A stretch of DNA of 64,000 nt from Paremcibacter congregatus (GCF_006385135.1 NZ_CP041025.1:899501-963500); one strand, 5' to 3'. Positions 24,539 to 33,239 are shown, counted from the first letter of the stretch. Numbers and translations: made by a program. Notes: generated by a model not told the origin, from the sequence alone.

Positions 24539-26434
24539 TCAGGTGGCGAGGTTTTGCCGCGCGAGGAATTGATCAAACATCATCAGGGTCCAGAGCGGGG
24601 CGCTGTAATCGCGCAGGCCGGACTGATGTTGACTGACCAGGTGATTCAGGTAATCGGCGTTGAAATAGCCGCTGTCAAGCATGCGGTCACTGAGCACGGA
24701 CTGCTGAATATCCTGTTTTAATTCGTTACGGAACCATTTTCCGAGTGGCACCCCGAACCCCATTTTGGGGCGATAGAGAATATCATTCGGCAGACGACCT
24801 TCGAGAGATTTCTTGAAGATATATTTGCCTTCACCGTTGTGGAGTTTGAAATTGGAAGGCAGGGTGGCGATCCATTCCACCAGTTTATGGTCCAGAAGCG
24901 GCACGCGGACTTCCATGGAATTGGCCATAGAGGCCCGGTCAACCTTGGTCAGGATATCACCGACCAGATAGGTCTTCATATCGATATATTGCAAGATCGA
25001 CAGAGGATCGGTACTGCCCGACATGCCGCCATATTTATTAAACAGATCCAGAGTATTGTACCCTTGCAGGTCATTTTTGAGACCGTCGGAGAACAGCTGG
25101 GATCGCATATCGCCTTTCAGGATCGAAACGCCGTGGAAATAGCTTTCCACATGATCACGGGCAAGACCCTGGAAAGTCGTTTTGGCGCGGAACATGCGTG
25201 GCGCCCAGTCGGCTTTTGGATAGAGCTTGCCGAGGGTGCCGAAGACAGGCTTGCGTAAGGCGTCGGGGAAGATGCCGCGCAATTTCTGTTCGAACATTTG
25301 CAGCTGATAACGGCGGTAGCCGGCGAGATTTTCATCGCCGCCATCGCCGGACAGGGCGACGATCACTTTTTCCCGCGCCAGTTCGCAGACCCGGTAGGTG
25401 GGCAGGGCGGAACTGTCGGCATAGGGTTCGTCATAGATGTCGATCAGTTTGTTAACCAGGGAATAATCGCCGGGATCGACCATGCGTGACCAGTGATTTG
25501 TCTTGTAACGTTCGGCGACCCGCTGGGCATAGTCGGCCTCGTTATAGCTTTTTTCCGAAAATCCGATGGAACAGGTATTAACCGGGGTGTCACTGATATC
25601 GGCCATATCGGCGACCACAGCGCCAGAATCGACTCCGCCGGACAGGAAAGCGCCAAGCGGCACATCGGCAACCATGCGGATTTTTGTGGCTTCTCTGATG
25701 CGGTCCTGTAATTCGACCCGGGCATCTTCGAATGTGCCTTTATAGTCGCCGGTGAATTGTACGTCCCAATATTGGGTTTTCTCCTGCCGGCCGGATGCCA
25801 TGTCTACCAGGATACTGTAGCCGGGTTCAAGCTTGAAGACATTTTTGTAAATGGTGTTGGGTTCGGCGACATACCCGAGGGAAAAGTAATCTTCCATACT
25901 TTCCTTGCGCAGGTTCTTGACGAAATCCGGATGGGCGGTCAGGGCCTTCAGCTCGGAGCCGAACAGGATGGTTTTTTCCCCCACAGGCGCGTAAAAAAGC
26001 GGCTTGATGCCAAGCCGGTCACGGGTCATGAAAATCTGCTTTGTACGCTTGTCATAGATCACATAGGCGAACATGCCGCGGATGCGCTTGACACTGTCCG
26101 GTCCCCAGGCGTGATAGGCATACAGGATCACTTCAGTATCGCAGCGTGTGCGAAAACTGTACCCGAGGCCTTCCAGTTCGGCGCGCAGTTCGACAAAATT
26201 GTAAATTTCACCGTTATAAACAATGGTCACGTCTTCCGAGGCGCTGCTCATGGGTTGTTGGCCGCTTTTCAGGTCAATAATCGACAGGCGACGGTGGCCG
26301 AGGCCGATGCCATCATCCACATAAAGTCCCGCTTCATCAGGGCCCCGATGATGGATGGCATCCGTCATACGTTTGATGATTGCTGCGTCAGGTTTCCGGT
26401 CCAGCGATGTAATTATACCAGCTATGCCACACAT
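24539..26434 (-). CDS. asnB: Glutamine-hydrolysing asparagine synthase-like amidotransferase
   Basis: This 631-residue AsnB-type enzyme has an N-terminal Ntn glutaminase domain (nucleophile Cys2 in MCGIAG, RRLSIIDL, YNGEIYNF) and the synthetase domain with the ATP pyrophosphatase loop LSGGVDSG. The segment EDYFSLGYVAEPNTIYKNV closely recalls the exosortase-A-associated amidotransferase group rather than housekeeping AsnB. Such enzymes probably amidate sugars or peptides in exopolysaccharide assembly; asparagine synthesis remains possible. It is the first gene of the pair. Confidence 0.9.
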   Translation of the reverse strand: MCGIAGIITSLDRKPDAAIIKRMTDAIHHRGPDEAGLYVDDGIGLGHRRLSIIDLKSGQQPMSSASEDVTIVYNGEIYNFVELRAELEGLGYSFRTRCDTEVILYAYHAWGPDSVKRIRGMFAYVIYDKRTKQIFMTRDRLGIKPLFYAPVGEKTILFGSELKALTAHPDFVKNLRKESMEDYFSLGYVAEPNTIYKNVFKLEPGYSILVDMASGRQEKTQYWDVQFTGDYKGTFEDARVELQDRIREATKIRMVADVPLGAFLSGGVDSGAVVADMADISDTPVNTCSIGFSEKSYNEADYAQRVAERYKTNHWSRMVDPGDYSLVNKLIDIYDEPYADSSALPTYRVCELAREKVIVALSGDGGDENLAGYRRYQLQMFEQKLRGIFPDALRKPVFGTLGKLYPKADWAPRMFRAKTTFQGLARDHVESYFHGVSILKGDMRSQLFSDGLKNDLQGYNTLDLFNKYGGMSGSTDPLSILQYIDMKTYLVGDILTKVDRASMANSMEVRVPLLDHKLVEWIATLPSNFKLHNGEGKYIFKKSLEGRLPNDILYRPKMGFGVPLGKWFRNELKQDIQQSVLSDRMLDSGYFNADYLNHLVSQHQSGLRDYSAPLWTLMMFDQFLARQNLAT

Positions 26435-26563
26435 ATTGCAGGAGTTTCCCTCGAAAAAAATGTTGCGTTATATATCTTTATGGCTCTCTTTTAACGACCA
26501 TAATTTAAAAGATGTTTAATGTCAGGAGAAAAATAGCGCAAGTTTGTGGCGCTGGTATGTCGC

Positions 26564-26593
26564 AAAAAAAAGCCCCGGTTGTGACACCGGGGC
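26564..26593 (-). terminator. Rho-independent terminator after the ABC operon
   Basis: On the minus strand the stem GCCCCGGTG / ACCGGGGC with a short loop is followed by eight T. It lies 45 bp beyond the permease stop. Confidence 0.92.
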
Positions 26594-26637
26594 AGTCGGA
26601 AGATATCAGGAGAGTATCTCCTAATATTGAGATGAGG

Positions 26638-27570
26638 TTACAGGCTCTTGCGTTTTCTGAGAACGATGGTCAGATAAAGCAGGGCGGCGCTCAACGCCAG
26701 GCCAAGCCAGAGTTCCGGGTCAGAGATGCTCTGAAACATGTCCAGCGGTGTCTGAAAGCTGATCTGTTCCATGCTCTGGCCATCCATATGGATATTGTGT
26801 TCGGTATTGATCGACAGGCGATTGGCGACAAACATCAGCAGATGGTTGGTATTGAAGAATAATTCTTCCATCAATGCTGCCAAGGCTACGGGAATGGTTG
26901 CCACCAGCAAGGGAGTGCGTTTGGCGACCACTGAGGCCAACATGAACCAGGCGAAGATCGGCAGGGACCACAAGCCATAGATGATGACGGCTGAAATTTC
27001 TGTCAACAACAGGGCTGGCAGGTTGCTTGATCCCCACAATAGTTCCCAGGCGCTGAATTCCGTGCCGATGGTAACGAAAGACCCGACAATTAACAGGAAA
27101 ACCTGGAAGATAAAGGTAAAGCCTATGGCCACCAGCGGAATAACCAGCATAACAGTCAACAGTTTGGAGGCCACTGTCTGCAGGTCGGACACGGGCATTG
27201 ATTTCCAAAACAGAATGCTGTTGTCCTTGCGTTCGTCATACAGACTGCCCAAGGCGGTAAAGACCATGCAGAACCAGACCCCGATGAAGACCGGCATATT
27301 GGCAGCCAGAAGTGCATGATTAAGGTGGTCACGCATTTCCTGGGCGTCACGTTCTGACATCGTTGAAATGAATTCACGCAGTGTGAAGGCTTCGTCGTCA
27401 ATATGGATGGACTGTCCGAAAATGCCCATACCGACGATGACGAGGGCCATGGCAAGCCCGGTGATGACCAGAGGCGTTGTGAAGATGGCGCGACGGTTTT
27501 CCCAGTATTCCCTGAGCATCAGGGTCTTGAAAGGGTTATACCCGTTTACTTTTACAATGGAGGCTAACAT
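26638..27570 (-). CDS. ABC-2 type transporter permease
   Basis: This 310-residue membrane protein has about six segments (TTPLVITGLAMALVIVGMGIFG, PVFIGVWFCMVFTALGSL, LLTVMLVIPLVAIGFTFIF, VIIYGLWSLPIFAWFMLA, LLVATIPVALAALM, and a C-terminal one). SLYDERKDNSILFWKSMPVSD is typical of ABC-2 permeases paired with YtrB-like ATPases. It has a good ribosome site (GGAGA). It is last in the operon gntR-ATPase-small gene-permease. Confidence 0.9.
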   Translation of the reverse strand: MLASIVKVNGYNPFKTLMLREYWENRRAIFTTPLVITGLAMALVIVGMGIFGQSIHIDDEAFTLREFISTMSERDAQEMRDHLNHALLAANMPVFIGVWFCMVFTALGSLYDERKDNSILFWKSMPVSDLQTVASKLLTVMLVIPLVAIGFTFIFQVFLLIVGSFVTIGTEFSAWELLWGSSNLPALLLTEISAVIIYGLWSLPIFAWFMLASVVAKRTPLLVATIPVALAALMEELFFNTNHLLMFVANRLSINTEHNIHMDGQSMEQISFQTPLDMFQSISDPELWLGLALSAALLYLTIVLRKRKSL

Positions 27571-27626
27571 ATTTTTTCTCCGTTTCTCATTCTAAAGTTT
27601 ATTTCTAATGGCCTGTTCAGGCTGCG

Positions 27627-27806
27627 TTACACCAGGCTACATTCGCTCAGCCAGCATGTGGCGGTTGTCCGGTTTTGTGACCCGTCATTGTTCGGGCCCG
27701 ACCTTTCTTTTTGTCCGGTAGGCATATTGGCCAGTCCACTGACAAGAAGAAGGGTAATGACACCGGCAACAATCAGAGCATGTGTTCTGGTGTGTGACGC
27801 AGACAT
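27627..27806 (-). CDS. Small membrane-anchored peptide inside the ABC operon (59 aa)
   Basis: This frame starts with ATG two bases after the ATPase stop codon, with GGAAGG nine bases upstream, and ends 56 bp before the permease start. The product begins MSASHTRTHALIVAGVITLL, followed by LVSGLANM, making one membrane span or signal; the polar remainder ends CWLSECSLV, with two Cys. I recognise no family. It could be a transporter subunit, a secreted peptide substrate or a small regulator. Position and ribosome site support it as a real gene. Confidence 0.65.
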   Translation of the reverse strand: MSASHTRTHALIVAGVITLLLVSGLANMPTGQKERSGPNNDGSQNRTTATCWLSECSLV

Positions 27807-27808
27807 GA

Positions 27809-28660
27809 TTAACGGCCTTCCATAAGGGTGACGAAAAGATCCGACAGGTTGATGCGGTTGACGTCGCCAAGTTCTGAAAGCTCTGCCCGGCTCCGGCCTT
27901 TGAAAATAAAGGAGGTCCGACCAAGCACGCTTTGTTCTGACACGGGGCCCAACGCGCGGGCGGCATCGACATTGGCGGCGGGGGGATTCAGCACCATCCA
28001 GTTTTCTCCAATGTCTTCCATATCGGCGGCAAGCACGATCTGGCCTTCACGGATGAAGACGACCTGGGACAGGATATTCTCAATCTCGTCCACCTGATGG
28101 GTGGTGATCAGAATGGTTCGGTCCTCGTCAAAGAAATCTTCCAGCAGATGATGGTAGAATTTCTTGCGGTAGATGATGTCGAGGCCAAGGGTTGGCTCAT
28201 CCAGAACCAGGATCTTGGCGTCGATGGACATGATCAGGGCCAGATGAACCTGAACGATCATCCCCTTGGACAGCTGGCGGACCTTCTTATCCAACGGCAC
28301 ACTTGTTTCTTTCAGGAAAGCCAGGGCCTTCTCGCGGTCAAAGCTTGGGTGAACGCCTTCGACAAAGTCGATGGCTTCATGAACCTTGATCCATTTTGGC
28401 AAGGTGGCGACGTCGGAAATAAAGCAGATTTCTTTCATTAGTTCGTCGCGCTGGCTGTAGGGATCAAACCCCAGGACTTTCAGGTCGCCGTCATAGGCGC
28501 TGAGGCCGAGAATGCTGTTGAGCAGGGTGGTTTTACCCGCGCCATTGGCGCCGATGATGCCGACGATCTGGCCTTTTTCGATGTTCAGGTCAACATTCTT
28601 CAGGGCTTTGAAATTGCCGTAAGATTTGCTGAGGTTCTGAGCGGTAATAATATTGGTCAT
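27809..28660 (-). CDS. ABC transporter ATP-binding protein (YtrB-like)
   Basis: This ATPase of about 283 residues has Walker A GANGAGKTT, a signature variant QLSKGM, Walker B ILVLDEPTLGLD, and the switch His in ITTHQVDEIE. I chose ATG 28660, which has GAGGAG six bases upstream, located just after the GntR stop. It energises the permease encoded downstream. Such GntR-linked exporters respond to envelope stress in other bacteria. Confidence 0.92.
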   Translation of the reverse strand: MTNIITAQNLSKSYGNFKALKNVDLNIEKGQIVGIIGANGAGKTTLLNSILGLSAYDGDLKVLGFDPYSQRDELMKEICFISDVATLPKWIKVHEAIDFVEGVHPSFDREKALAFLKETSVPLDKKVRQLSKGMIVQVHLALIMSIDAKILVLDEPTLGLDIIYRKKFYHHLLEDFFDEDRTILITTHQVDEIENILSQVVFIREGQIVLAADMEDIGENWMVLNPPAANVDAARALGPVSEQSVLGRTSFIFKGRSRAELSELGDVNRINLSDLFVTLMEGR

Positions 28661-28674
28661 GCTAGGCTCCTCGC

Positions 28675-29043
28675 TCAATGACTGGTGTTGTTTTCTGAGG
28701 CTTTGACCAATTCCTTGGGGTCAAGCCCGAGGCGGGAAATCCGTTTGATGATTTCGGGCCATTCCTCGGTGAGGAATTTTTCCTGTTCCGCTTTTAAAAG
28801 ATTCTTTTTGGCGCCTTCTAAGATAAACATTCCAAGACCTCTTCTTTTTTCTACCAGTCCTTCATCAACAAGCTCTGCATAAGCTTTGGAGGCTGTGATG
28901 GGGTTAATTTGATAATCCACGGCGACCTTGCGTACGGAAGGTAAGGCTTCGCCTTCTGTTAGAACCCCGTCCATTATCATGGCGAGGATCTGCTCCTTCA
29001 GCTGCAGATAGATCGGTTGGTCATTTTTCCACTGTGTTGCCAC
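28675..29043 (-). CDS. GntR-family regulator, YtrA subfamily
   Basis: This 122-residue protein has the winged-helix block DQPIYLQLKEQILAMIMDGVLTEGEALPSVRKVAVDYQINPITASKAYAELVDEGLVEKRRG in standard GntR order, written here in full only to locate it as residues 8-70, and a short C-terminal tail rather than an effector domain, as in YtrA. It starts at GTG 29043 with AGGA before it. It heads the operon and likely represses it through the repeat at 29092-29115. Confidence 0.93.
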   Translation of the reverse strand: MATQWKNDQPIYLQLKEQILAMIMDGVLTEGEALPSVRKVAVDYQINPITASKAYAELVDEGLVEKRRGLGMFILEGAKKNLLKAEQEKFLTEEWPEIIKRISRLGLDPKELVKASENNTSH

Positions 29044-29091
29044 TGTAAATTCCTATCTGTAAGAGTTGGCACTAAACTGTTGTGGTGTTTA

Positions 29092-29115
29092 AGTGTTGTA
29101 CAAAGATAGTACACT
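29092..29115. promoter_or_regulatory. Candidate YtrA-type operator
   Basis: An inverted repeat AGTGT ... ACACT with 14 bases between the arms lies 50-70 bp upstream of the gntR start. From memory, Bacillus YtrA binds AGTGTA-N13-TACACT, which is close. A nested near-palindrome ATAGTACACTAT is at 29106-29117. Confidence 0.55.
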
Positions 29116-29267
29116 ATTGCGATAAAGGTCAATGAAAAAAGTTATAAATCTTTTAAATCTTTTATTTATATGTAGTTATGTATATTAAGGGGAGGCGTGG
29201 ACTGTTGTATCCGGTGTGTTGCAGGCCCCCTGCGGAGTAAAAACATGGTCTCTGGCGACTCATTGAA

Positions 29268-29285
29268 TTTGATCAGAAGATAAAA
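29268..29285. promoter_or_regulatory. Nucleoside-regulon box (variant) upstream of exported deaminase
   Basis: TTTGATC-AGAA-GATAAAA: the left arm matches the TTTTATC consensus at 6 of 7 positions and the right arm at 7 of 7. It lies 74 bp upstream of the start codon. Same motif as at 35814 and 52966. Confidence 0.5.
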
Positions 29286-29359
29286 AATTCCTCTGCCCTC
29301 TATCTCTGACGCTGCAAAAAGCATATATTAGGGGTAATAATGAAAACAAAGGATCTTAA

Positions 29360-30814
29360 ATGTCTCTGACCTCTCTCGCCCCGTTCCGCGGCATTTTTAT
29401 CATAAAGCAAACTCTGTTAGGTTTTATCATGACGGTAACTCTTCCCCTATCGGTCGCCATGGCGGCTGCGCCAGTCTCTGTCGATATGATTGTTCATGGT
29501 CGTTATGTGGTGACGATGGACAAGACGCGGCCGGTGATTGACAATGGGGCTGTTGCGGTCAGGGACGGGGTAATTGTCGCCGTAGATACGGCGGAAAAGA
29601 TTACGGCGGCCTATTCGGCGGAAACTTATGTGGCGGGGGATGACCGGATATTGATGCCGGGGTTGGTCAACGGTCATACTCATACGGCGATGGTTCTTTT
29701 TCGCGGCATGGCGGATGATCTGGCGTTGATGCCGTGGTTGCAGAATTATATCTTCCCGATGGAAGGCGAATTTGTTGACCCGGACTTTATTGAAACGGGC
29801 ATGCAGCTTGCCTGCATGGAAATGATCAAGGGCGGCACCACCTCTTTTGTCGACATGTATTTTTATCCGGACCGGGGGGCGGATGTTATCGAAAAATGCG
29901 GCTTGCGGGCAGTGATGGCGGCGCCTTCAATCGACTTCCCGAGCCCGGGCTTTACCGGCTGGGATGATTCCTTTGCAGCTGCGGTCAAGTTCGTCAAGGA
30001 ACGCAAAAGTAAATCCGGGCGGGTGATCCCGGCGTTTGCACCGCATGCGCCTTATACGGTTTCTGCAGAACATTTGGCGGAAGTCGCCAAAGTGGCTAAA
30101 GAACTTGATGTGCCGATCAGTTTCCATCTGGCGGAAGATCGGGCGGAACTTACCCAGATTAAAGAAAGATATGGCAGCAGCCCGGTGCTGCATGTGGCCA
30201 ATCAGGGGATGCTGGACAGCAAATTGATTGCCGCCCATGTTGTCCATCCAACCGATGAAGAAATTAAGCTGCTGGCGGATCATAAGGTCGGGGTGATCCA
30301 TAACCCGACATCAAATCTGAAAACCGCCGCCGGTGTGGCGCCGATCCCGCAAATGGTCGAGGCAGGCGTTGTTTTGGGGCTGGGTACGGATGGCGCGGCG
30401 TCGAACAATGATCTGAACATGTGGGAAGAAATTCGTCTGGCGGCGCTGCTGCATAAAGGGGTGCAATATGACGCCACACTGATGCCGGCGGAGGTTGTGC
30501 TTGATATGGCGACCCGGGGCGGTGCGGAAGCGGCGCAACTGGGGGATCTGGTGGGTGATCTTGTGGTGGGCAAGAGGGCCGACATGATTCAGGTGGACAT
30601 CACCGGAGCGCATATGACGCCGCTATATAATGTGATCTCTCATCTGGTCTATGCGGTGAACAGTAACGATGTGGTGACAACAATTGTCGACGGCCATGTC
30701 CTGATGCAGGACAGGGTGTTGAAAACCCTGGACGGGGAAAAGGTGCGGGCGAAAGCCAATGCTATCGCCGCTAAAATCACCGAAGCTCTGAAGAAAAAGG
30801 CCGCCGCGGAATAA
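29360..30814 (+). CDS. Exported amidohydrolase of the MTA/SAH (nucleoside) deaminase type
   Basis: This 484-residue metal-dependent amidohydrolase has the HxH motif in LVNGHTHTAMVLFRGMADD, HAPYTVS, the ligand region SFHLAED, HVVHPTDEE, and the catalytic Asp in GLGTDGAASNNDLNMWEE. These match 5-methylthioadenosine/S-adenosylhomocysteine deaminases. The first 37 residues form a signal peptide (GFIMTVTLPLSVAMA, then AAPVSV), and the start has AAAGGA, so the protein should be periplasmic, unlike the usual cytosolic enzymes. Beside nucleoside salvage genes, it may deaminate adenine nucleosides released from nucleic acids. Exact substrate unknown. Confidence 0.85.
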   Translation: MSLTSLAPFRGIFIIKQTLLGFIMTVTLPLSVAMAAAPVSVDMIVHGRYVVTMDKTRPVIDNGAVAVRDGVIVAVDTAEKITAAYSAETYVAGDDRILMPGLVNGHTHTAMVLFRGMADDLALMPWLQNYIFPMEGEFVDPDFIETGMQLACMEMIKGGTTSFVDMYFYPDRGADVIEKCGLRAVMAAPSIDFPSPGFTGWDDSFAAAVKFVKERKSKSGRVIPAFAPHAPYTVSAEHLAEVAKVAKELDVPISFHLAEDRAELTQIKERYGSSPVLHVANQGMLDSKLIAAHVVHPTDEEIKLLADHKVGVIHNPTSNLKTAAGVAPIPQMVEAGVVLGLGTDGAASNNDLNMWEEIRLAALLHKGVQYDATLMPAEVVLDMATRGGAEAAQLGDLVGDLVVGKRADMIQVDITGAHMTPLYNVISHLVYAVNSNDVVTTIVDGHVLMQDRVLKTLDGEKVRAKANAIAAKITEALKKKAAAE

Positions 30815-30815
30815 G

Positions 30816-31211
30816 CTATTCCGGCAGGACGAAGGAATGGGGCAGGAGTTCCGCCAAAGTAAAACTGCGGTTTCCGTCAACATGCACAGGTGTATCCGGG
30901 CTCATGAATTCTGACATTACCTGACGGCAGGCGCCGCAGGGCACCAGAGATTCTTTTGCCAACTGGTCTTCATCCCGACCAATGGATATGGCGAGCCCGG
31001 TTACCTTGGAATTACTTGCTGTGCGGGCGGAAAACAAGGCCACCCGTTCCGCACAACAGGTCAGGCCATAGCTGGCATTTTCAATGTTGGTGCCCGAAAA
31101 GACCTGACCATCTTCCAACAGCACAGCAGCGCCAACCGGAAATTTGGAATAGGGGGAATAGCTGTGGGCTTTGGCCGCCCGGGCGGCTTTGATCAGTTCG
31201 TCTTTGCTCAT
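30816..31211 (-). CDS. cdd: Cytidine deaminase
   Basis: This 131-residue tetrameric-type enzyme has zinc-site residues Cys53, Glu55 (CCAERVAL), Cys92 and Cys95 (PCGACRQV), and FPVGAAVLLEDG near the N-terminus. It converts cytidine and deoxycytidine to uridine and deoxyuridine. Its start overlaps the stop of the DUF523 gene (ATGA). It ends one base after the convergent amidohydrolase stop. Confidence 0.95.
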   Translation of the reverse strand: MSKDELIKAARAAKAHSYSPYSKFPVGAAVLLEDGQVFSGTNIENASYGLTCCAERVALFSARTASNSKVTGLAISIGRDEDQLAKESLVPCGACRQVMSEFMSPDTPVHVDGNRSFTLAELLPHSFVLPE

Positions 31212-31678
31212 ATGTCCAGTTCCTTCTGTAAATCCTGAAAGTTTTCTGAAGAGTATACCTGGATGCCGTGCTGTTCCAGTAAGGCGGCGGTTACGCCTTT
31301 GCCTTGTCTTCTTGTGCCATCAAACTGGCCGTTGTAAATCTGAGCTGAGCCACAAGAGGGGCTGTATTCGGTGAGGATGGCATATTGGCATCCATTTTCC
31401 CGGGCCAGGGTGAGGGCGCGTTCCGCTCCGCGGATAAAGGCTTCGGTATGATCCGTTCCCTGCGCGTCAAAGACCTGGGCCTGTTCACGCAGGACGTCTT
31501 CGCCATCCCCAGTCCTGATCTCAGCGGCGGGCCGCGGGGCGGGCAGTCCCCCGACCATTTCCGGGCATACCGGCACCAGACGGTCTTCCGCCTGCCATTT
31601 TTCCAACAGGGGAGAGGCCATATATTTATCACCGCCATCATACCGTACCTTGTGGCCGAGAAGACAGGAACTGATCAA
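31208..31678 (-). CDS. DUF523 family protein
   Basis: This 156-residue protein starts ISSCLLGHKVRYDGG and contains VCPEMVGGLPAPRPAAEI and LTEYSPSCGSAQIY, the conserved Cys-containing blocks of DUF523. Function is unknown. The only usable start in this frame appears to be TTG 31678 (or ATT further upstream). It overlaps cdd by four bases, so the pair is coupled, suggesting a link to nucleoside metabolism or merely shared transcription. Confidence 0.88.
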   Translation of the reverse strand: MISSCLLGHKVRYDGGDKYMASPLLEKWQAEDRLVPVCPEMVGGLPAPRPAAEIRTGDGEDVLREQAQVFDAQGTDHTEAFIRGAERALTLARENGCQYAILTEYSPSCGSAQIYNGQFDGTRRQGKGVTAALLEQHGIQVYSSENFQDLQKELDI

Positions 31679-31772
31679 TATTTTTGCACGGGCCTTTGTA
31701 ATGTTTTTGCCTTTGAGTTTTGGACTGTTATTGGTGTAAGAGAGTTATACCGGGTTAAGGGATATCTATTTT

Positions 31773-31790
31773 ATTTACCAACTGATAAAA
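31773..31790. promoter_or_regulatory. Nucleoside-regulon box (weak variant) between DUF523/cdd and tdk
   Basis: ATTTACC-AACT-GATAAAA: right arm perfect, left arm 5 of 7. It sits in the 180-bp divergent region, 68 bp from the tdk start and 94 bp from the DUF523 start, so it could serve both operons. Confidence 0.35.
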
Positions 31791-31858
31791 AAACTATATA
31801 TAGGATGGATATTTTCTGAACACAATAAAAATCACAGCAAGCATAAGTTCTTAAAGTA

Positions 31859-32437
31859 ATGGCCAAACTCTATTTTTATTATTCATCGATGAATGCGGGA
31901 AAATCAACTACTCTTTTGCAGTCGAGCTTCAACTATCAGGAGCGGGGCATGGAAACCATGCTGTTTACCGCCCTGCTGGATGATCGTTTCGGGGTGGGCA
32001 AGGTTGCCTCGCGCATCGGGCTTGAGGCCGAGGCGCATACGTTCGATGACAAGACTGATATCTATCAGGCGGTGACCAATGAACTGAAACGCCGCAAACT
32101 CAATTGTGTGTTGATTGACGAGGCGCAGTTTCTCACCAGGGATCAGGTATTTCAGCTGGCGTCCATTTGTGACCGGATCGGTATTCCGGTGCTGACCTAT
32201 GGTATCCGCACTGATTTCCAGGCAGAATTGTTCGAAGGCAGCAAGCATCTTCTGGCCATCGCCGACGAACTGCGGGAGCTGAAAACCATCTGCAAATGCG
32301 GCAGCAAAGCCACCATGAATCTGCGCACCGACGATAAGGGAAATGTCATCAAGGAAGGCGCACAAACCGAGGTTGGCGGCAATGAACGCTACGTCGTGTT
32401 GTGCCGTAAACATTTTATGGAATTGGCCTTTAGCTAA
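31859..32437 (+). CDS. tdk: Thymidine kinase
   Basis: This 192-residue type II thymidine kinase has the P-loop [13 protein letters not shown], the catalytic DEAQF in [10 protein letters not shown], the lasso segment [15 protein letters not shown] and the zinc-binding Cys in ICKCGSKA and VVLCRKH. It phosphorylates thymidine and deoxyuridine. It is followed 25 bp later by the exported nuclease gene. Confidence 0.96.
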   Translation: MAKLYFYYSSMNAGKSTTLLQSSFNYQERGMETMLFTALLDDRFGVGKVASRIGLEAEAHTFDDKTDIYQAVTNELKRRKLNCVLIDEAQFLTRDQVFQLASICDRIGIPVLTYGIRTDFQAELFEGSKHLLAIADELRELKTICKCGSKATMNLRTDDKGNVIKEGAQTEVGGNERYVVLCRKHFMELAFS

Positions 32438-32462
32438 TCAAACATTCACTCAGGAGACCATT

Positions 32463-33239
32463 ATGCGGAAATTCTTAAGTCTGGTTATGATTTTTACCTT
32501 GTCGGGCATTCCCAGTGCCCTGGCTTATGAAAAAACCGGCCACCGGGTGGTGGGGGAGCTGGCGGAACGTCATCTTACGGATGCGGCGCGGGCGGGCGTC
32601 AAAGCCATCCTGGGCAACGCGTCCCTGGCGGAAGTCGCCAACTGGGCGGATGAAATGAAATCCAATCCGGATGACTATTGGCGGAAAGCCAATGTGTTTC
32701 ATTATATCAATGTACCGGCAGGTCAGACATTTGAAAATACACCGCGCAATCCTGAGGGCGATGTGCTCAGTGCTTATGAGGAATTCGTCGCCACCCTGAA
32801 GTCAAAAAATGCCACGCTGGCGGAAAAACAGCATGCCCTGAAGTTTCTCGTCCATATAGTTGGCGATATGCATCAGCCGTTACATTATGGTCATGCCGAG
32901 GATCACGGCGGTAACCGGGTGAAGGTTATGTGGTTCGAGGAGGTGACTGATCTGCATTCGACATGGGATATTCATCTGGTCGATAAAGAGAAGCTGTCCT
33001 TCACCGAATGGTCCAATTTCCTTGATAAAGCCAGCCCGGACGAAATCGTCGCCTATCAATCCGCCACACCGCTGGATTGGGTGCATGAAGGGCTCAAGCT
33101 GCGTGACGAGGTTTATCAGGTTGGTGACCGGAACTTTTCCTGGGGCTATGTCTATAAATATCGCCCGGTGATCCGGCAGCAATTGCTGAAAGGCGGTATG
33201 CGTCTGGCCGGCACCCTGAACGCAATTTTCGCGGAATAA
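32463..33239 (+). CDS. Exported S1/P1-type nuclease
   Basis: This 258-residue protein has a signal peptide ending SALA at residue 21. The mature protein starts YEKTGHRVVGELAERHL, the position where P1 nuclease has an N-terminal Trp that binds zinc through its main chain. The other ligands are recognisable in ANWADEM, FHYINVP, FLVHIVGDMHQPLHYGHAEDHGGN and DLHSTWD. It should cleave single-stranded nucleic acid in the periplasm. I chose ATG 32463 because AGGAG precedes it. It forms an operon with tdk. Confidence 0.93.
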   Translation: MRKFLSLVMIFTLSGIPSALAYEKTGHRVVGELAERHLTDAARAGVKAILGNASLAEVANWADEMKSNPDDYWRKANVFHYINVPAGQTFENTPRNPEGDVLSAYEEFVATLKSKNATLAEKQHALKFLVHIVGDMHQPLHYGHAEDHGGNRVKVMWFEEVTDLHSTWDIHLVDKEKLSFTEWSNFLDKASPDEIVAYQSATPLDWVHEGLKLRDEVYQVGDRNFSWGYVYKYRPVIRQQLLKGGMRLAGTLNAIFAE

